Assembly (NCBI GenBank): GCA_024169445.1
Contig: JALKFA010000001.1
Span: 620,001 to 684,000, forward strand
DNA from: Buttiauxella agrestis ATCC 33320
GTDB lineage: Bacteria; Pseudomonadota; Gammaproteobacteria; Enterobacterales; Enterobacteriaceae
DNA: 64,000 bases
Reading direction: 5' to 3'
Below are positions 10,509-20,747 of the stretch, in pieces. The notes below the pieces were generated by a model that saw only the letters and a list, made by a program, of their open reading frames with translations, ran no database searches and was not told the DNA's origin. Each line of letters begins with the position of its first letter. The first letter of the stretch is position 1. The translations under genes were made by a program, and so were the position numbers.

Positions 10509-11315
10509 ATGTTCACCGATACCATTAACAAATGTGCGGCGAATGCCGCGCGCATTGCCCGATTGTCGCAAAACAATCCACTCGGATTCTGGATAAGCTC
10601 TGCCATGGCAGGCGCTTATGTCGGCCTCGGCATCATCCTGATCTTCACCCTCGGTAATCTGGTTGATCCCGCGCTGCGTCCACTGGTAATGGGTGCCACC
10701 TTCGGGATCGCCCTGACGCTGGTTATCATCGCAGGCTCTGAACTATTCACCGGACACACCATGTTCCTGACGTTCGGCGTCAAAGCAGGCACCATCACTC
10801 ACGGTCAAATGTGGGGTATTTTGCCGCAAACCTGGCTGGGTAACCTGGTGGGTTCCGTGTTTGTTGCCCTGCTCTACAAATGGGGCGGCGGTAGCCTGCT
10901 ACCGTTGGACACCAGCCTGGTTCACACCGCGGCGCTGGCAAAAACCACTGCTCCGGCGATGGTACTGTTCTTCAAAGGTGCTTTGTGTAACTGGCTGGTT
11001 TGTCTGGCAATTTGGATGGCCGTGCGTACTGAAGGTGCTGCGAAGTTCATCGCTATCTGGTGGTGTCTGCTGGCGTTTATCGCTTCCGGTTACGAACACT
11101 CCATTGCCAACATGACGCTGTTTGCACTCTCCTGGTTTGGTCATCATAGCGACGCCTACACCATAGCGGGTATCGGTCACAACCTGTTGTGGGTAACGCT
11201 TGGGAATACCCTTTCCGGTGTAGTATTCATGGGTCTGGGTTATTGGTATGCTACGCCGAAAGCCGAGCGCCCACAGCCTGCGCAAGTCGCCGCGCCGGAG
11301 ACTGCACGCAACTAA
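10509..11315 (+). CDS. nirC: Nitrite channel NirC (FNT family)
   Basis: A 268-residue inner-membrane protein of the formate/nitrite transporter family, identical in length to E. coli NirC. About six transmembrane helices and the FNT segments (GAYVGLGII, GSELFTGHTMFL, GALCNWLVCLA, GYEHSIANM) are visible. It moves nitrite across the membrane for NirBD. It follows the repeat array in the nir operon and precedes cysG by 18 bp. Confidence 0.96.
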   Translation: MFTDTINKCAANAARIARLSQNNPLGFWISSAMAGAYVGLGIILIFTLGNLVDPALRPLVMGATFGIALTLVIIAGSELFTGHTMFLTFGVKAGTITHGQMWGILPQTWLGNLVGSVFVALLYKWGGGSLLPLDTSLVHTAALAKTTAPAMVLFFKGALCNWLVCLAIWMAVRTEGAAKFIAIWWCLLAFIASGYEHSIANMTLFALSWFGHHSDAYTIAGIGHNLLWVTLGNTLSGVVFMGLGYWYATPKAERPQPAQVAAPETARN

Positions 11316-11333
11316 TTTATTTGAGGATTGACC

Positions 11334-12707
11334 GTGGATCACCTGCCTATATTTTGTCAATTACGAGGTCGTGCCTGCCTGTTGGTCGGCGGTGGCGATG
11401 TCGCAGAACGTAAAGCACGTTTGTTGATGGAGGCAGGTGCGCAGGTCACTGTGAATGCCCTGGAATTCTCCCCACAATTTCATGTGTGGGCGGAACAGGG
11501 CATGATCACCCTTGTTGAGGGTGAATTCGCCCCCGCGCTGCTTGATGTTTGCTGGCTGGCCATTGCCGCAACTGACAACGAAACGGTGAATCAACAAGTC
11601 AGCGAAGCATGCGAATCACGCCGCATTTTCTGCAACGTGGTCGATGCCCCTAAACAAGCCAGTTTCATCATGCCTTCGATTATTGACCGTTCGCCGCTGA
11701 TGGTGGCTGTCTCTTCCGGTGGTACCTCTCCCGTTCTTGCCCGCCTGTTACGTGAAAAACTCGAAGCCATTCTGCCACTGCATTTGGGGAAAATTGCCTC
11801 TTATGCCGGTACGTTGCGCGGGCGAGTAAAAACAAATTTCAAGGCCATGGCAGAACGCCGTCGCTTCTGGGAAAAGTTCTTCACTAATGACCGTCTGGCG
11901 CAATATCTGGCGAACGAAGACCAGCAAGCCATCGATAAAGAAACCGAGTCTATGTTTGCTACACCGCTCGATCACCGTGGTGAAGTCGTGTTGGTGGGTG
12001 CAGGTCCAGGCGATGCCGGATTACTGACGCTCAAAGGGCTACAGCAAATTCAACAAGCCGATGTGGTGGTTTATGACCGCCTGGTTTCTGATGACATCAT
12101 GAATCTGGTGCGCCGTGATGCCGACCGCGTTTTCGTGGGTAAACGCGCGGGTTATCACTGCGTCCCGCAAGAAGAGATTAACCAAATCCTGCTGCGTGAA
12201 GCGCAAAGTGGCAAACGCGTTGTCCGTCTGAAAGGTGGCGATCCGTTTATCTTTGGTCGCGGCGGTGAAGAGCTAGAAACCTTGTGCGACGGCGGTATCC
12301 CGTTCTCCGTGGTGCCGGGCATTACTGCGGCATCCGGCTGTTCAGCTTATTCAGGCATTCCATTAACCCACCGCGATTACGCGCAAAGTGTGCGCCTGGT
12401 GACCGGCCACCTGAAAACCGGCGGTGAATTAGACTGGGAAAACCTGGCGGCAGAAAAACAGACGCTGGTCTTTTACATGGGTTTAAACCAGGCTCCTGCG
12501 ATTCAGGAAAAGCTGATTGAACACGGCATGACTGCGGAGATGCCGGTCGCGCTGGTTGAAAACGGCACAGCGGTTAACCAACGTGTAGTCAGTGGCGTAT
12601 TACGCGAACTCGGTGAATTATCGACACAGGTTGCAAGCCCGGCGCTGATTATTGTCGGTCGCGTGGTGGCATTGCGCGATAGGTTGAATTGGTTCTCGAA
12701 CCATTAA
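11334..12707 (+). CDS. cysG: Siroheme synthase (trifunctional)
   Basis: A 457-residue enzyme that makes siroheme, the cofactor of NirB and sulfite reductase, from uroporphyrinogen III. The N-terminal NAD-dependent dehydrogenase/ferrochelatase half has [16 protein letters not shown] and the [18 protein letters not shown] segment. The C-terminal methyltransferase half has [17 protein letters not shown] and [14 protein letters not shown] chose the GTG at 11334 over an upstream TTG because it gives the E. coli length and start ([11 protein letters not shown]) and has a TTGAGGA ribosome site. Last gene of the nir operon; an intrinsic terminator follows. Confidence 0.97.
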   Translation: MDHLPIFCQLRGRACLLVGGGDVAERKARLLMEAGAQVTVNALEFSPQFHVWAEQGMITLVEGEFAPALLDVCWLAIAATDNETVNQQVSEACESRRIFCNVVDAPKQASFIMPSIIDRSPLMVAVSSGGTSPVLARLLREKLEAILPLHLGKIASYAGTLRGRVKTNFKAMAERRRFWEKFFTNDRLAQYLANEDQQAIDKETESMFATPLDHRGEVVLVGAGPGDAGLLTLKGLQQIQQADVVVYDRLVSDDIMNLVRRDADRVFVGKRAGYHCVPQEEINQILLREAQSGKRVVRLKGGDPFIFGRGGEELETLCDGGIPFSVVPGITAASGCSAYSGIPLTHRDYAQSVRLVTGHLKTGGELDWENLAAEKQTLVFYMGLNQAPAIQEKLIEHGMTAEMPVALVENGTAVNQRVVSGVLRELGELSTQVASPALIIVGRVVALRDRLNWFSNH

Positions 12708-12724
12708 TTCTACTTTAAGATAAA

Positions 12725-12761
12725 AAAAAGGCTTGTCAGATTATTCCGGCAAGCCTTTTTA
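12725..12761 (+). terminator. Intrinsic terminator of nirBDC-cysG
   Basis: An 11-bp stem (AAAAAGGCTTG / CAAGCCTTTTT) with a 14-base loop ends in a T-run just downstream of the cysG stop. The A-run on the left arm would also let it work in reverse. Confidence 0.85.
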
Positions 12762-12920
12762 TTTATAAGTTATTAATTATTTTGCCAATCATTATAGGCA
12801 ATATTTATTTCATGCAACCATGCGTCTGGTTTCAGACTTAGTGATATAGCAAGCAGCCCCTATACTTAATTGCCTTTTTGAAGTGCCTCATTACATCCAA
12901 GTAAATGATAGGGAATATCA

Positions 12921-13094
12921 ATGAACAAGTTCGTAAAAGCTGCATCTGCACTGGCTGTCCTGGCTCTGTTGTCTGGCTGTACTGGTCATATTGAGAACAA
13001 AGACAAATCTTGCGGTTATGATTATTTACTGCACCCAGCCATTTCTATTTCTAAAATTATTGGTGGTTGTGGCCCAGCAACTCCACAGAAATAA
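12921..13094 (+). CDS. yhfL: Small lipoprotein YhfL
   Basis: A 57-residue protein. The N-terminus is a lipoprotein signal: MNKFVKAA..., a hydrophobic core, and the lipobox LSGC with Cys20 as the lipidated residue. The mature part contains HPAISISKIIGGCG with two further cysteines (31 and 50), matching E. coli YhfL (55 residues). Function unknown. A weak GGGAATAT ribosome site precedes the ATG. In E. coli the frl (fructosamine) genes follow; here the convergent yhfS follows directly. Confidence 0.9.
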   Translation: MNKFVKAASALAVLALLSGCTGHIENKDKSCGYDYLLHPAISISKIIGGCGPATPQK

Positions 13095-13116
13095 TAATAG
13101 CCACAAATTTTTAATA

Positions 13117-13140
13117 CGCCCTCCCAGTGAGGGCACTTTA
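13117..13140. terminator. Stem-loop between convergent yhfL and yhfS
   Basis: GCCCTC / GAGGGC 6-bp stem with a 5-base loop (13118-13134) followed by a short T-rich stretch, with an AT-rich stretch also on the other side. A plausible weak bidirectional terminator. Confidence 0.5.
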
Positions 13141-13142
13141 AT

Positions 13143-14228
13143 TTATAACCCTTCACAACTTTCTTTTAATATTCGCAATACCGTCTGCGCCCCACTACGA
13201 TTAGGATTTATACGGATCATACGTTGCTCAAGCGTTGGGTCAGACTGGCGGAAAGTCCCGGACAGCCGATAAAAAAGCGGCGGGATTTCATATTTCGACT
13301 CTGCCCCCACAGGATAAGGCAACGCGCCCAGCTTCTGTGCCGCCGCCAATACTTGCTCGGCAATCGGCTGATGAAACTCCACTAACAGCACTTTGGATTG
13401 CGCATTTGCGATAAATGCATGCTTCACTTGCGGCACCGCTTCGGCATTGAGCGCTTCAACCAGTTTATCGTTTACCTGCGCCTGCACCGCGTGCATCACT
13501 GGCGCAAACACTAATCCGCGCAACGCTTCCATCGCCTGGAAACCCTGCACCTGGCTGCCACCGGAATACATACTTTTTCGCACCGCATTTACTGTCTTTT
13601 CTTCACCCACCACCACGCCAATTCCCGGCGGCCCGAAGAGTTTAAAACACGAGAATGTTGAAAGTGTGGACCCACATTCACAACCAATCTTTTCGACTTT
13701 CATCACCGCGTAGTTGTCATCAGTCAACGACGGTAAACCATGCTGATTAAAACAACCAATCACCTCAGCCAACAGATATGAATCATCCATTTTCTGCCGG
13801 GTATGCTGAATAAGTGCAGCCTTCGGTTGGTACGACTCAATTGTCCTTTTAACGTCATCAAGTTGATTAAAATCGGCACGAATTAGCGTTAACCCCATCT
13901 GTTCAGCGATGACTGCTGTGGTGGGGTAAAGAGGGGCATCGTGAACAAGCAAGCTATCCCCCGCGTTAAGAAGTGCCGCTAATCCGCTACGAATTGCCCC
14001 GGTTCCCGCACCTTGCACCAGTGCCGCAGCCGGTGCGCCAAAGAAATCCGCCAGAACTGACTCCACACGCCGCGTCATTTGTGGCTGATTCAGACCGGGG
14101 ACTAAGCCGAAATCTCCGGCATTGAGGAAATCAGCGCCGGGAAAATGACGGCAAATAATATCCACCAGTTGAAATTGCTTACTCTGCGCCTGCTCCATCG
14201 TCAGGCTCTGTAACGGCCAGGTTTTCAC
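13143..14228 (-). CDS. yhfS: YhfS, PLP-dependent aminotransferase-like protein
   Basis: A 361-residue fold-type I PLP protein, the same length as E. coli YhfS. The candidate Schiff-base lysine is in STFSCFKLFGP, with GAGTGAIRSGLAAL as the phosphate-side region. The start is a GTG at 14228, chosen because it reproduces the E. coli start (KTWPLQSLT) and has a GGAG ribosome site; an upstream ATG would add 26 unlike residues. It is the last gene of the yhfZ-S operon. Substrate and reaction are not established. Confidence 0.92.
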   Translation of the reverse strand: MKTWPLQSLTMEQAQSKQFQLVDIICRHFPGADFLNAGDFGLVPGLNQPQMTRRVESVLADFFGAPAAALVQGAGTGAIRSGLAALLNAGDSLLVHDAPLYPTTAVIAEQMGLTLIRADFNQLDDVKRTIESYQPKAALIQHTRQKMDDSYLLAEVIGCFNQHGLPSLTDDNYAVMKVEKIGCECGSTLSTFSCFKLFGPPGIGVVVGEEKTVNAVRKSMYSGGSQVQGFQAMEALRGLVFAPVMHAVQAQVNDKLVEALNAEAVPQVKHAFIANAQSKVLLVEFHQPIAEQVLAAAQKLGALPYPVGAESKYEIPPLFYRLSGTFRQSDPTLEQRMIRINPNRSGAQTVLRILKESCEGL

Positions 14229-14283
14229 TTTATTCACTCCGTGAAGCCTGCCGCAGACCATTACGGCAGGCATTGAGAAGGGA

Positions 14284-15588
14284 TCAGGCCGGAACGAACA
14301 GGCCACAGTAGTAAAGAATGTTCAGAATGATGCCGGTTATCAACACCGCGACAACCGGAGAGGCCATTTTCTGAACCGGGCGACCCAGCGATTCGTTGAG
14401 GAAGTAAATCGCCGCCGCAATAGAAAAACCGGTATAGCCCGCCATTTTGATAGCCGCAAAGATAGAGCCAACCAGCAGCGCCATTTCCATCAACATATTC
14501 ATCGAGTTACGGATGTTATCCGATGCGTTACGCACCGATGGATAACGCCCGAGCCATTTGCCGATGGAACGTAGCAGTAATACTTCAACGGAAATCACCA
14601 CCGCACCCACCGCAAACGCTAACAGCGGGTTAGAAATCAAGTATCCGGCGGCGTAAACAAAGGTGAAACCAGCAACGGCGTACACACCCGTCGCCAGCGC
14701 CGTGGTGGCAATCAGTGGAACAAATCCCAGCCCACGCATAAACTCCGCAAGTGCGGCCTGATGCACCAGGGTTTGTGACTGCTCAGGCGTGATGCCTGCG
14801 GAATAAGCCTTCTCCAGCGTAAAGATCGACACTTCAGAACCGGCAAAAATCTTCATGCTGGCGACGACCGCAATCAACCCACCAACAACCGCGATATACG
14901 GTAGGTGCTTGATAATGCGCGATGTTCGCTCCTCAAAGACCGATACCCCCTCGGTATCATGTTCTCGCTCATCACGGGTACGGTGATCCTGAGTAATCGC
15001 AATCCCCAGCAGCATCACCATGCCGACGAAGATTTCGATAGATTCGGGATTGAGGTGTGGGAAGAAACGCACGATCAAAACGCGCGTCATTAACACCACA
15101 AAGGCTGCGAGCAGACTGCTCTTCCAGCCAAATTGATAGAAAATTGCCACCAGTGGGAACAGCGCAAATGCAGAAACCACTGGCGAGCTCAACTCACCCA
15201 ACGAACCCAACACATCCACTGGCAGTGCCGTCAGCAAATGGTTTACCGGGATCAAGCAAGTCAGGATCAAAATTCCCCAGACTGCGCCCAACCCAAACGC
15301 CAACAAACTATTTGCCGCTAAGACTCCGAGGATATCTGTCGGCAGGAATAACAACCATGCATTAAGCAACCCAGTTTTCAGCGTAAACGAAATACCCACC
15401 GACGCCACGAAACCAATGCTCAGACCGAAAGCGATACTGCCCGCCTCGCGGCGATTCATATTACCTTCGATAAGCTGCGGCAAAATGGGGCGAATGCCGT
15501 CGTGGAACACGGCTGCTGACTTATGCGCCAGCAAGGCCGTCATCCCAGTCAGGCAGGCCACCACGATTATTTGAATGTAGAAATCCAT
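14284..15588 (-). CDS. yhfT: YhfT, predicted inner-membrane transporter
   Basis: A 434-residue, highly hydrophobic protein with about 11-12 predicted membrane segments, matching the length of E. coli YhfT. No characterised family can be named with confidence. Placed between the small soluble YhfU and the PLP enzyme YhfS, it is the likely uptake system for the substrate of this operon. A small hairpin (CCTGCCG/CGGCAGG) fills part of the 55-bp gap to yhfS. Confidence 0.9.
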   Translation of the reverse strand: MDFYIQIIVVACLTGMTALLAHKSAAVFHDGIRPILPQLIEGNMNRREAGSIAFGLSIGFVASVGISFTLKTGLLNAWLLFLPTDILGVLAANSLLAFGLGAVWGILILTCLIPVNHLLTALPVDVLGSLGELSSPVVSAFALFPLVAIFYQFGWKSSLLAAFVVLMTRVLIVRFFPHLNPESIEIFVGMVMLLGIAITQDHRTRDEREHDTEGVSVFEERTSRIIKHLPYIAVVGGLIAVVASMKIFAGSEVSIFTLEKAYSAGITPEQSQTLVHQAALAEFMRGLGFVPLIATTALATGVYAVAGFTFVYAAGYLISNPLLAFAVGAVVISVEVLLLRSIGKWLGRYPSVRNASDNIRNSMNMLMEMALLVGSIFAAIKMAGYTGFSIAAAIYFLNESLGRPVQKMASPVVAVLITGIILNILYYCGLFVPA

Positions 15589-15598
15589 AGCGCGGCCT

Positions 15599-15952
15599 TT
15601 ATTTTAAATGGGCGATAAGCATCGGAATGGCATGCTCGATATGCTCAACCGACAGACCAAAAGCAACTTTCCCATCCGCCACCATTTTGGCCACCTGCTC
15701 TTCTTTTGCCTTAATGCCAGGCTTGGCGATGGTGCAGCTTTTGTTGTAACCAATCACCGCGATGGCAATGGAAAGTGCTGCCCCAGCGCCGGTATTACAG
15801 GCACCAATGTAGTAATCAAGCTGCCCGGATTTCACTTTCATGGCAGCTTCCATATCGTTGTAAATAAACACTTCAAAGCAGTCAGGTGCAGACGTTTCGA
15901 TGGTTTTTTTAATAAGTTCACGCTGTAAGCCAGCAACACCGATCTTTTTCAT
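15599..15952 (-). CDS. yhfU: YhfU, small conserved protein (DUF2620 type)
   Basis: A 117-residue soluble protein with a glycine-rich central segment (GACNTGAGAALSIA, about 51-64). It matches E. coli YhfU. Its size and position next to a membrane protein recall the small cytoplasmic component of a sugar transport system, but that is inference only. It is 10 bp from yhfT on one side and 9 bp from php on the other, so it is clearly co-transcribed. Confidence 0.9.
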   Translation of the reverse strand: MKKIGVAGLQRELIKKTIETSAPDCFEVFIYNDMEAAMKVKSGQLDYYIGACNTGAGAALSIAIAVIGYNKSCTIAKPGIKAKEEQVAKMVADGKVAFGLSVEHIEHAIPMLIAHLK

Positions 15953-15961
15953 GGGAAATCC

Positions 15962-16852
15962 TTATTTAAAGAAGACAGAGGGGTTGTCACGTAACATCAA
16001 ATCAACGTCGGCCTGAGAGAAGCCTGCCTCGAGCAAAAGAGGCACGAACGTTGTCAGCAAATAATCAAAACCAAGCCCCCCGTTCGCCTTCAGATGTGAA
16101 CGACGGGTAATATCCATGGAAAGCATGACGTGGTCGAGCAGCCCGCGGCTGGCAATTTCTTGCAGCATTGCCACGCGTTTCTCATCCGGGTAATAGTTGT
16201 TTTTCCCGATGGTATCGAACTGCACATACGCGCCCTGCTCAATCATGCGCAGAATGTTGTCGAGGTTATCTTTCAGGTCGCAGTGGCCCACAACAACGCG
16301 AGATAAATCCACACCGTGGCTTTTCAGCAGCGTCAGTTGTTCCAGCCCCATAGTGCTAAAAGAGGTGTGAGTTGAAATCGCACACCCAGTTTCACGGTGC
16401 GCTAAAGCCGCAGCAGCAAAAACTTTGGCTTCATCAGGGGTAATTACGTCTACGCTCGAACCAATTTCAGCAATGATCCCGGCCTTTAATTCAGTGCCAT
16501 CAATACCTTGTTCAATTTCGTCGATCATCTCCTGCGCCAGTTTTTCAACGGGAGTTGTGGCGACGTGAGCCGGGAAAAAGTCATGCTGGTAATAACCGGT
16601 ACACGCGACGACGTTCATTCCGCTATCACGCATGATATCCAACATAAACTGAGGGTTACGCCCCATGTAGCGGTTGGTCATTTCGATGATGTTGCGCACG
16701 CCCAGCGCGTACAGCGTTTTCATTTCCGCACAAATCAGGTCGTATTGATCCAGGCGGCAATCGATGTTGTTTTTGAATGACGATAAGTCGATATGCAGAT
16801 GTTCATGCGCGTAGGTGTAGCCCGACGCATCAATTCGTTGCTGTTCAGCCAT
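15962..16852 (-). CDS. php: Phosphotriesterase homology protein
   Basis: A 296-residue amidohydrolase of the phosphotriesterase family (E. coli Php is 292). Binuclear-metal motifs are visible: AHEHLHID (H16, H18), GIIAEIGSS in the region of the bridging residue, GHCDLKDN, and MLSMDITRR with the final Asp. The substrate is unknown; relatives are lactonases or phosphoesterases. The longer frame upstream is an artefact of overlap with yhfW; ATG 16852 lies inside an 8-bp overlap with the yhfW stop, showing translational coupling. Confidence 0.93.
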   Translation of the reverse strand: MAEQQRIDASGYTYAHEHLHIDLSSFKNNIDCRLDQYDLICAEMKTLYALGVRNIIEMTNRYMGRNPQFMLDIMRDSGMNVVACTGYYQHDFFPAHVATTPVEKLAQEMIDEIEQGIDGTELKAGIIAEIGSSVDVITPDEAKVFAAAALAHRETGCAISTHTSFSTMGLEQLTLLKSHGVDLSRVVVGHCDLKDNLDNILRMIEQGAYVQFDTIGKNNYYPDEKRVAMLQEIASRGLLDHVMLSMDITRRSHLKANGGLGFDYLLTTFVPLLLEAGFSQADVDLMLRDNPSVFFK

Positions 16853-18080
16853 GGTTGCCTCCGGTGTTCGTGGTGTGCAGTTGTGACAAGAATGAAGTGC
16901 CGTTTTGTGGCACATTTGCGTTGAAGAAATCGCAAACGGTAGCACCCACATCAGACAGTGTTGTTCTGCGGCCAAGATTTGCGCCGGTGATCCCCCGCTG
17001 CCAGACGAGTAGCGGCACATTTTCACGGGTATGTTTGCTGTGGCCGATGGTCGGGTCGTTGCCGTGATCGGCCATGACCACCAGGTAATCACTGGGCTGC
17101 ATCACGTCCATTAACTTGCCGAGATTTTTATCCACCACCTGCAAACGCTCGGCGTAACGTGCGACATCCTGAGCGTGCCCGGCGAGGTCGGTTTCCTGAA
17201 TGTTGGTGCAGATAAAAACGTCACCGGGCTTTTGGACTTCAGCAAGCGTGATGTCCATGATTTGCTGGGTATCAACGAGGTTCTGGTAGCTGACACCGTG
17301 CGGATTGATGGCGATGTCGGCCACTTTCCCCACCAGTACTGTTTTGATAGCGGACTCATGCAGTTTTTGTGGCACCTGTACGCTGGCATTCACCCCGAAC
17401 CCCATATGAACCACCTGAAAACCGTGCTGATACACCCCGGATCGCGGCGCGTTAATGCCAATGTATTTGCCCTGTTTTTCCTCGGCGGCGTTCTGGAGTT
17501 GCGAACTGCTTTCCAGCAGGCCGCCAAACGCAATCACGCGCCCAACCTGCACGCAACGGCGGACAATTTCGCCGATATTGCGTACTTCCTCGAAAGAGAT
17601 CGCATTCAGATTGGCACTGATGTTAAACACCTGGCCGAGGTCAGCTTCAAGGTTGTCGCCAATCGCCACCGCCTGATTGACCCACAAATATTGCAGCCCA
17701 CTGCCCACCCGCTCGACCTGCCAACAATCGGCAATCAGTGCACGCTCTACTTCATCAATCACTTCAGAGAAAGGCATACGCAACGGCGCTTGTGGACGGG
17801 TACCGAGAATTTCCTGGTGCCCCATAAAAGTATCGCCACCTTCGTGTTGCAGCGCGGCTGTTCCGTAAACTGCATTCGCTGAAGGGCGCATGGCTCCGGT
17901 GGTAAAACCCAGCGCGTTGATCAAGCCAAGCTGTTCCAGCACCGGTAAACGTAATTGTGGGAAATGCTGCAAAATATGCCCGCAGGTATTTGCACCGACA
18001 TCCTCCGGCCTGACTTGCGGCACATCGTCCATCGCGCCGACGCCAAAACTATCAATCACCACCACCACAAACTTACTCAC
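16845..18080 (-). CDS. yhfW: YhfW, phosphopentomutase-like metalloenzyme
   Basis: A 411-residue alkaline-phosphatase-superfamily protein related to phosphopentomutase (DeoB). Metal-site motifs: [13 protein letters not shown] at the N-terminus, [16 protein letters not shown], and [18 protein letters not shown] at the C-terminal end. A sugar-phosphate mutase role is likely from family, but the substrate is unknown. It starts with GTG at 18080 (GGAGG ribosome site, E. coli-like start), overlapping the yhfX stop by 8 bp and the php start by 8 bp. Confidence 0.93.
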   Translation of the reverse strand: MSKFVVVVIDSFGVGAMDDVPQVRPEDVGANTCGHILQHFPQLRLPVLEQLGLINALGFTTGAMRPSANAVYGTAALQHEGGDTFMGHQEILGTRPQAPLRMPFSEVIDEVERALIADCWQVERVGSGLQYLWVNQAVAIGDNLEADLGQVFNISANLNAISFEEVRNIGEIVRRCVQVGRVIAFGGLLESSSQLQNAAEEKQGKYIGINAPRSGVYQHGFQVVHMGFGVNASVQVPQKLHESAIKTVLVGKVADIAINPHGVSYQNLVDTQQIMDITLAEVQKPGDVFICTNIQETDLAGHAQDVARYAERLQVVDKNLGKLMDVMQPSDYLVVMADHGNDPTIGHSKHTRENVPLLVWQRGITGANLGRRTTLSDVGATVCDFFNANVPQNGTSFLSQLHTTNTGGNHG

Positions 18081-19248
18081 GCGAACCTCCGCAAATTGGG
18101 TTACCAAGGCTGTCATACAAAGCTTCGAGTACAGGTTCTCCGCGGCTGATTCCGGACACCAGTGCCACATCGCTGCGCGTGACAAAAACCTGAGTACGGA
18201 AACACATCACCACTGGCGTGCTGACCGGGAACTCGCCCGCCAGCCCGATGTGGTAATCAATGCTGCTGTCGTCCATCGGTAGCAATTTTGCTGATAAAGC
18301 TTCACCGTCCAGAACAGGGAAAACCAGCGCGTTTTGCGCATGACCACGGCGGTAATAACCGCCGCCGAAGCAATAGCTGTTGCCCTGAAACTGGTGTGAG
18401 ATTTCGGTGAGATAGAGCATGGCGATGTGTTCTGGCTGGTCGCCATGCTGGTTAGCGGGAATCGTTCCGGTTAGAGCATGTCCCGGTTCGGCATGGGTCA
18501 CACCATATTCAGCCAGCAACGGTAAAGTACTGCAACTTGAAGCCGATGGCGCGTTGAGCTGTGCCACGTCTATGCCCTGCGCACGAAGCAGATCGCGCGC
18601 CTGCAATAGCGTATGCAGATTGGGCGTGGGCAGCGTTTGCTGTAATTCTTCATCCCAGAGCAGGCAGGGGAAGTGGGTCAGCCCGGCGATTTTCACGCCC
18701 GGCATGTTCTTGAGAGCGGCAACCACGTTATCCAGTGCTGACAACGGGAACCCGGCTTCCTGGCCTGAATACAGGTGGTCTTGTTCATCGAACACTTTCA
18801 ACATGATGGGCTGGATATGCCCAAGACGTTGCGCTGCAACAGAGATTTCCTCGGCTTTATCCAGCGAGAAAACGGTGATCATTTCAGGTGAAACGGTGAC
18901 GTTTTCCGTTACCAGACTTTTTGGTAGCTGAACTAAATGTCCGACATGGGAAACCGGTACTTCTGCATTGCGCAGCGTGCGGGCTTCTTTGAAATCCACC
19001 GCAACGGTACCGTGAAAACCCAGCTCAATCAGACGCTTCGCCAGCCACGGATTACGCCCCAGTTGCTTGGTCATCAGATACAGCGTGATGCCATGACGCT
19101 CTGCTGTTTCAAGCAGGCGGCGTCCATTTTCCAAAACCTTATCAACATCAATGACGCAGGTATCTGGCAATATCTCTCCCTGCTGCCATAACTTCAGTGC
19201 GGCCCCAATCAGTGCTGGGTTTTGTGCCTTGAGTGCTTCAATAAACAT
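18073..19248 (-). CDS. yhfX: YhfX, alanine-racemase-like PLP protein
   Basis: A 391-residue fold-type III PLP protein (alanine racemase N-terminal barrel type). The early lysine in [13 protein letters not shown] is the candidate cofactor lysine. Other family segments are [24 protein letters not shown] and [14 protein letters not shown]. It matches E. coli YhfX (387). Start ATG 19248 is preferred over an upstream start adding 7 residues, because of the family start [11 protein letters not shown]. The reaction is not established; with YhfS it gives this operon two PLP enzymes of different fold. Confidence 0.92.
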   Translation of the reverse strand: MFIEALKAQNPALIGAALKLWQQGEILPDTCVIDVDKVLENGRRLLETAERHGITLYLMTKQLGRNPWLAKRLIELGFHGTVAVDFKEARTLRNAEVPVSHVGHLVQLPKSLVTENVTVSPEMITVFSLDKAEEISVAAQRLGHIQPIMLKVFDEQDHLYSGQEAGFPLSALDNVVAALKNMPGVKIAGLTHFPCLLWDEELQQTLPTPNLHTLLQARDLLRAQGIDVAQLNAPSASSCSTLPLLAEYGVTHAEPGHALTGTIPANQHGDQPEHIAMLYLTEISHQFQGNSYCFGGGYYRRGHAQNALVFPVLDGEALSAKLLPMDDSSIDYHIGLAGEFPVSTPVVMCFRTQVFVTRSDVALVSGISRGEPVLEALYDSLGNPICGGSRE

Positions 19249-19339
19249 GCCCTTGCCTCTCGACTCCATGCTGCAAAAAAATTTAAATAATCATTTTTTT
19301 GAATATTTAAATTAAAGCAGACGGCTGACAAAAAAATTC

Positions 19340-19696
19340 TTAGCCTTTGCTAACCATCCACAAACTAAACAGGTTCGCGAGCAGATAGCCTTCTTCATTC
19401 GGGTGAATATTCACATCAAAGGGAGCCAGCATCGCCTGGTGAATCGGCAGCAGTTCGGCATAAGCCTGAGAAGTGACAATTTCTTCCAGCAGGTCTTCAT
19501 CAAGTGGGCCGATTTCTTCACCCCGACGGCTGCGCATCAGCGCGTTTGCCATATGGGTGATCGCCATTTCCCCTTGTTCATTACGCACGGGAATGGCCCA
19601 CACCGTTTCCATTTTCTCAACGACAGCAATCATGCCGTCGCAAATATCTCTGTCGATAACGCCCGCATCACACAGCAGGTTTAGCCGTTCTTCCAT
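19340..19696 (-). CDS. yhfY: YhfY, single PRD-domain protein
   Basis: A 118-residue protein that looks like one PTS regulation domain (PRD), with the paired histidines expected of the fold (ITHMANAL, about 46-53; NIHPNEEGYLLANLF, about 96-110). PRDs normally sit in antiterminators or activators and are controlled by phosphorylation. Here the domain stands alone, as in E. coli YhfY. It lies between the regulator yhfZ (24 bp) and yhfX (91 bp). A signalling role with YhfZ is inferred. Confidence 0.88.
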   Translation of the reverse strand: MEERLNLLCDAGVIDRDICDGMIAVVEKMETVWAIPVRNEQGEMAITHMANALMRSRRGEEIGPLDEDLLEEIVTSQAYAELLPIHQAMLAPFDVNIHPNEEGYLLANLFSLWMVSKG

Positions 19697-19720
19697 CCTG
19701 ATTTACCCTTTGATGAAGTT

Positions 19721-20623
19721 CTAATAGCTTGGCTCCTGCTCACCCAGCAGCACTCTTTGTTGGTGAGCAAGCAGCTCATTTTTGTTCACCACTGTGCGCA
19801 GCAATTGATTAATTGGCGCATCATCGGCGCGAGTCAGCACCACGGCCTCGGAAGCCTGCAAAAAACGCGAGTCGCCTTTAAGGGGCTGCGCTTGCAGGCC
19901 GAGTAACTCAAGATCCGCCTCACTACCCACGTTCCAGATAACCGCATCAATTTCGCCTTTGGCGATACGATTAAGGCTCTCGTGGTAAGGCACATCGAGG
20001 ATCTCAACCGGCTGACCCGCGAAATAAATGTCCGTCATAATGCGCTGATCGGCGGAACGCGGGTCGAGGCCGACACGTCTAATTTGCTGATTACCGGTAC
20101 GGCAAATCAATTTGTGTTCGCCAACGTAAGTGTGTGGCCCAAGTTCCAGCGCCATAAAGACATCGCTGTTATCGAGATAGCTCTGCGCGGCAAGCCTTGA
20201 GACAACCGCAAGGTCATAGACGCCATTCAACAAGCATTCCACCCGAACATCTGAGCCACGCATATGCGCGTAGTAAAATGGGATGCCATCAAACTGCGCT
20301 TTCAGGCCACTGGCTAAACCTTCATAAAGCCGGGTGTAAGGCAGCGGCATCGCACACACGACATTGCCGATATCAGCAAAAGCCAATAAGGCTTTGTTAT
20401 CCATGCTGACCAGATAGCTGCCGTTGCGCCCGCGTCTCTCAACTTTTACCGCTCCGGCATTCTCAAGGGTTTTTAACGCCGCCTGAATCAGCCCGACGGA
20501 AAAACGACATTCGCTCGCCAGTTCATCAATGGTTTTCAGTCGGTTACCGCTTTTCTCGCCCAGCAAATAACGCGCCAGACTAGCCTGGGCAACCCCTTCT
20601 TTTTTGATAAAGCTACGGCTCAT
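19721..20623 (-). CDS. yhfZ: YhfZ, winged-helix transcriptional regulator
   Basis: A 300-residue protein, 1 shorter than E. coli YhfZ. Residues 1-75 form a GntR-like winged helix (LKTIDELASECRFSVGLIQAALKTLENAGAVKVERRGRNGSYL), and the rest resembles a periplasmic-binding-protein-like ligand domain. As the first gene of the yhfZYXW-php-UTS operon it is the probable local regulator. The ligand is unknown. Upstream lie an AT-rich promoter stretch and then the tandem palindromic array. Confidence 0.9.
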   Translation of the reverse strand: MSRSFIKKEGVAQASLARYLLGEKSGNRLKTIDELASECRFSVGLIQAALKTLENAGAVKVERRGRNGSYLVSMDNKALLAFADIGNVVCAMPLPYTRLYEGLASGLKAQFDGIPFYYAHMRGSDVRVECLLNGVYDLAVVSRLAAQSYLDNSDVFMALELGPHTYVGEHKLICRTGNQQIRRVGLDPRSADQRIMTDIYFAGQPVEILDVPYHESLNRIAKGEIDAVIWNVGSEADLELLGLQAQPLKGDSRFLQASEAVVLTRADDAPINQLLRTVVNKNELLAHQQRVLLGEQEPSY

Positions 20624-20747
20624 ATTTAATCTTCAATTTATTGAATAGTTATATCTTCATTAAATTGAATATAAATGGCAAACGGGAAAGATGCAAAAAG
20701 AGAATGGGATCACAAAAGATATTTAGCTGGGGAATTTATGGGGAGGG
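20624..20747. other. Promoter region of the yhfZ operon
   Basis: About 120 bp of AT-rich sequence between the yhfZ start and the repeat array. It must hold the yhfZ-S promoter, but I cannot assign -10/-35 elements or an operator with confidence. The open frames that run through here into the array are not genes. Confidence 0.5.

Noticed and set aside
17175-17882. 235-codon frame antisense to yhfW
   Set aside because: Shadow of yhfW, no recognisable motif.
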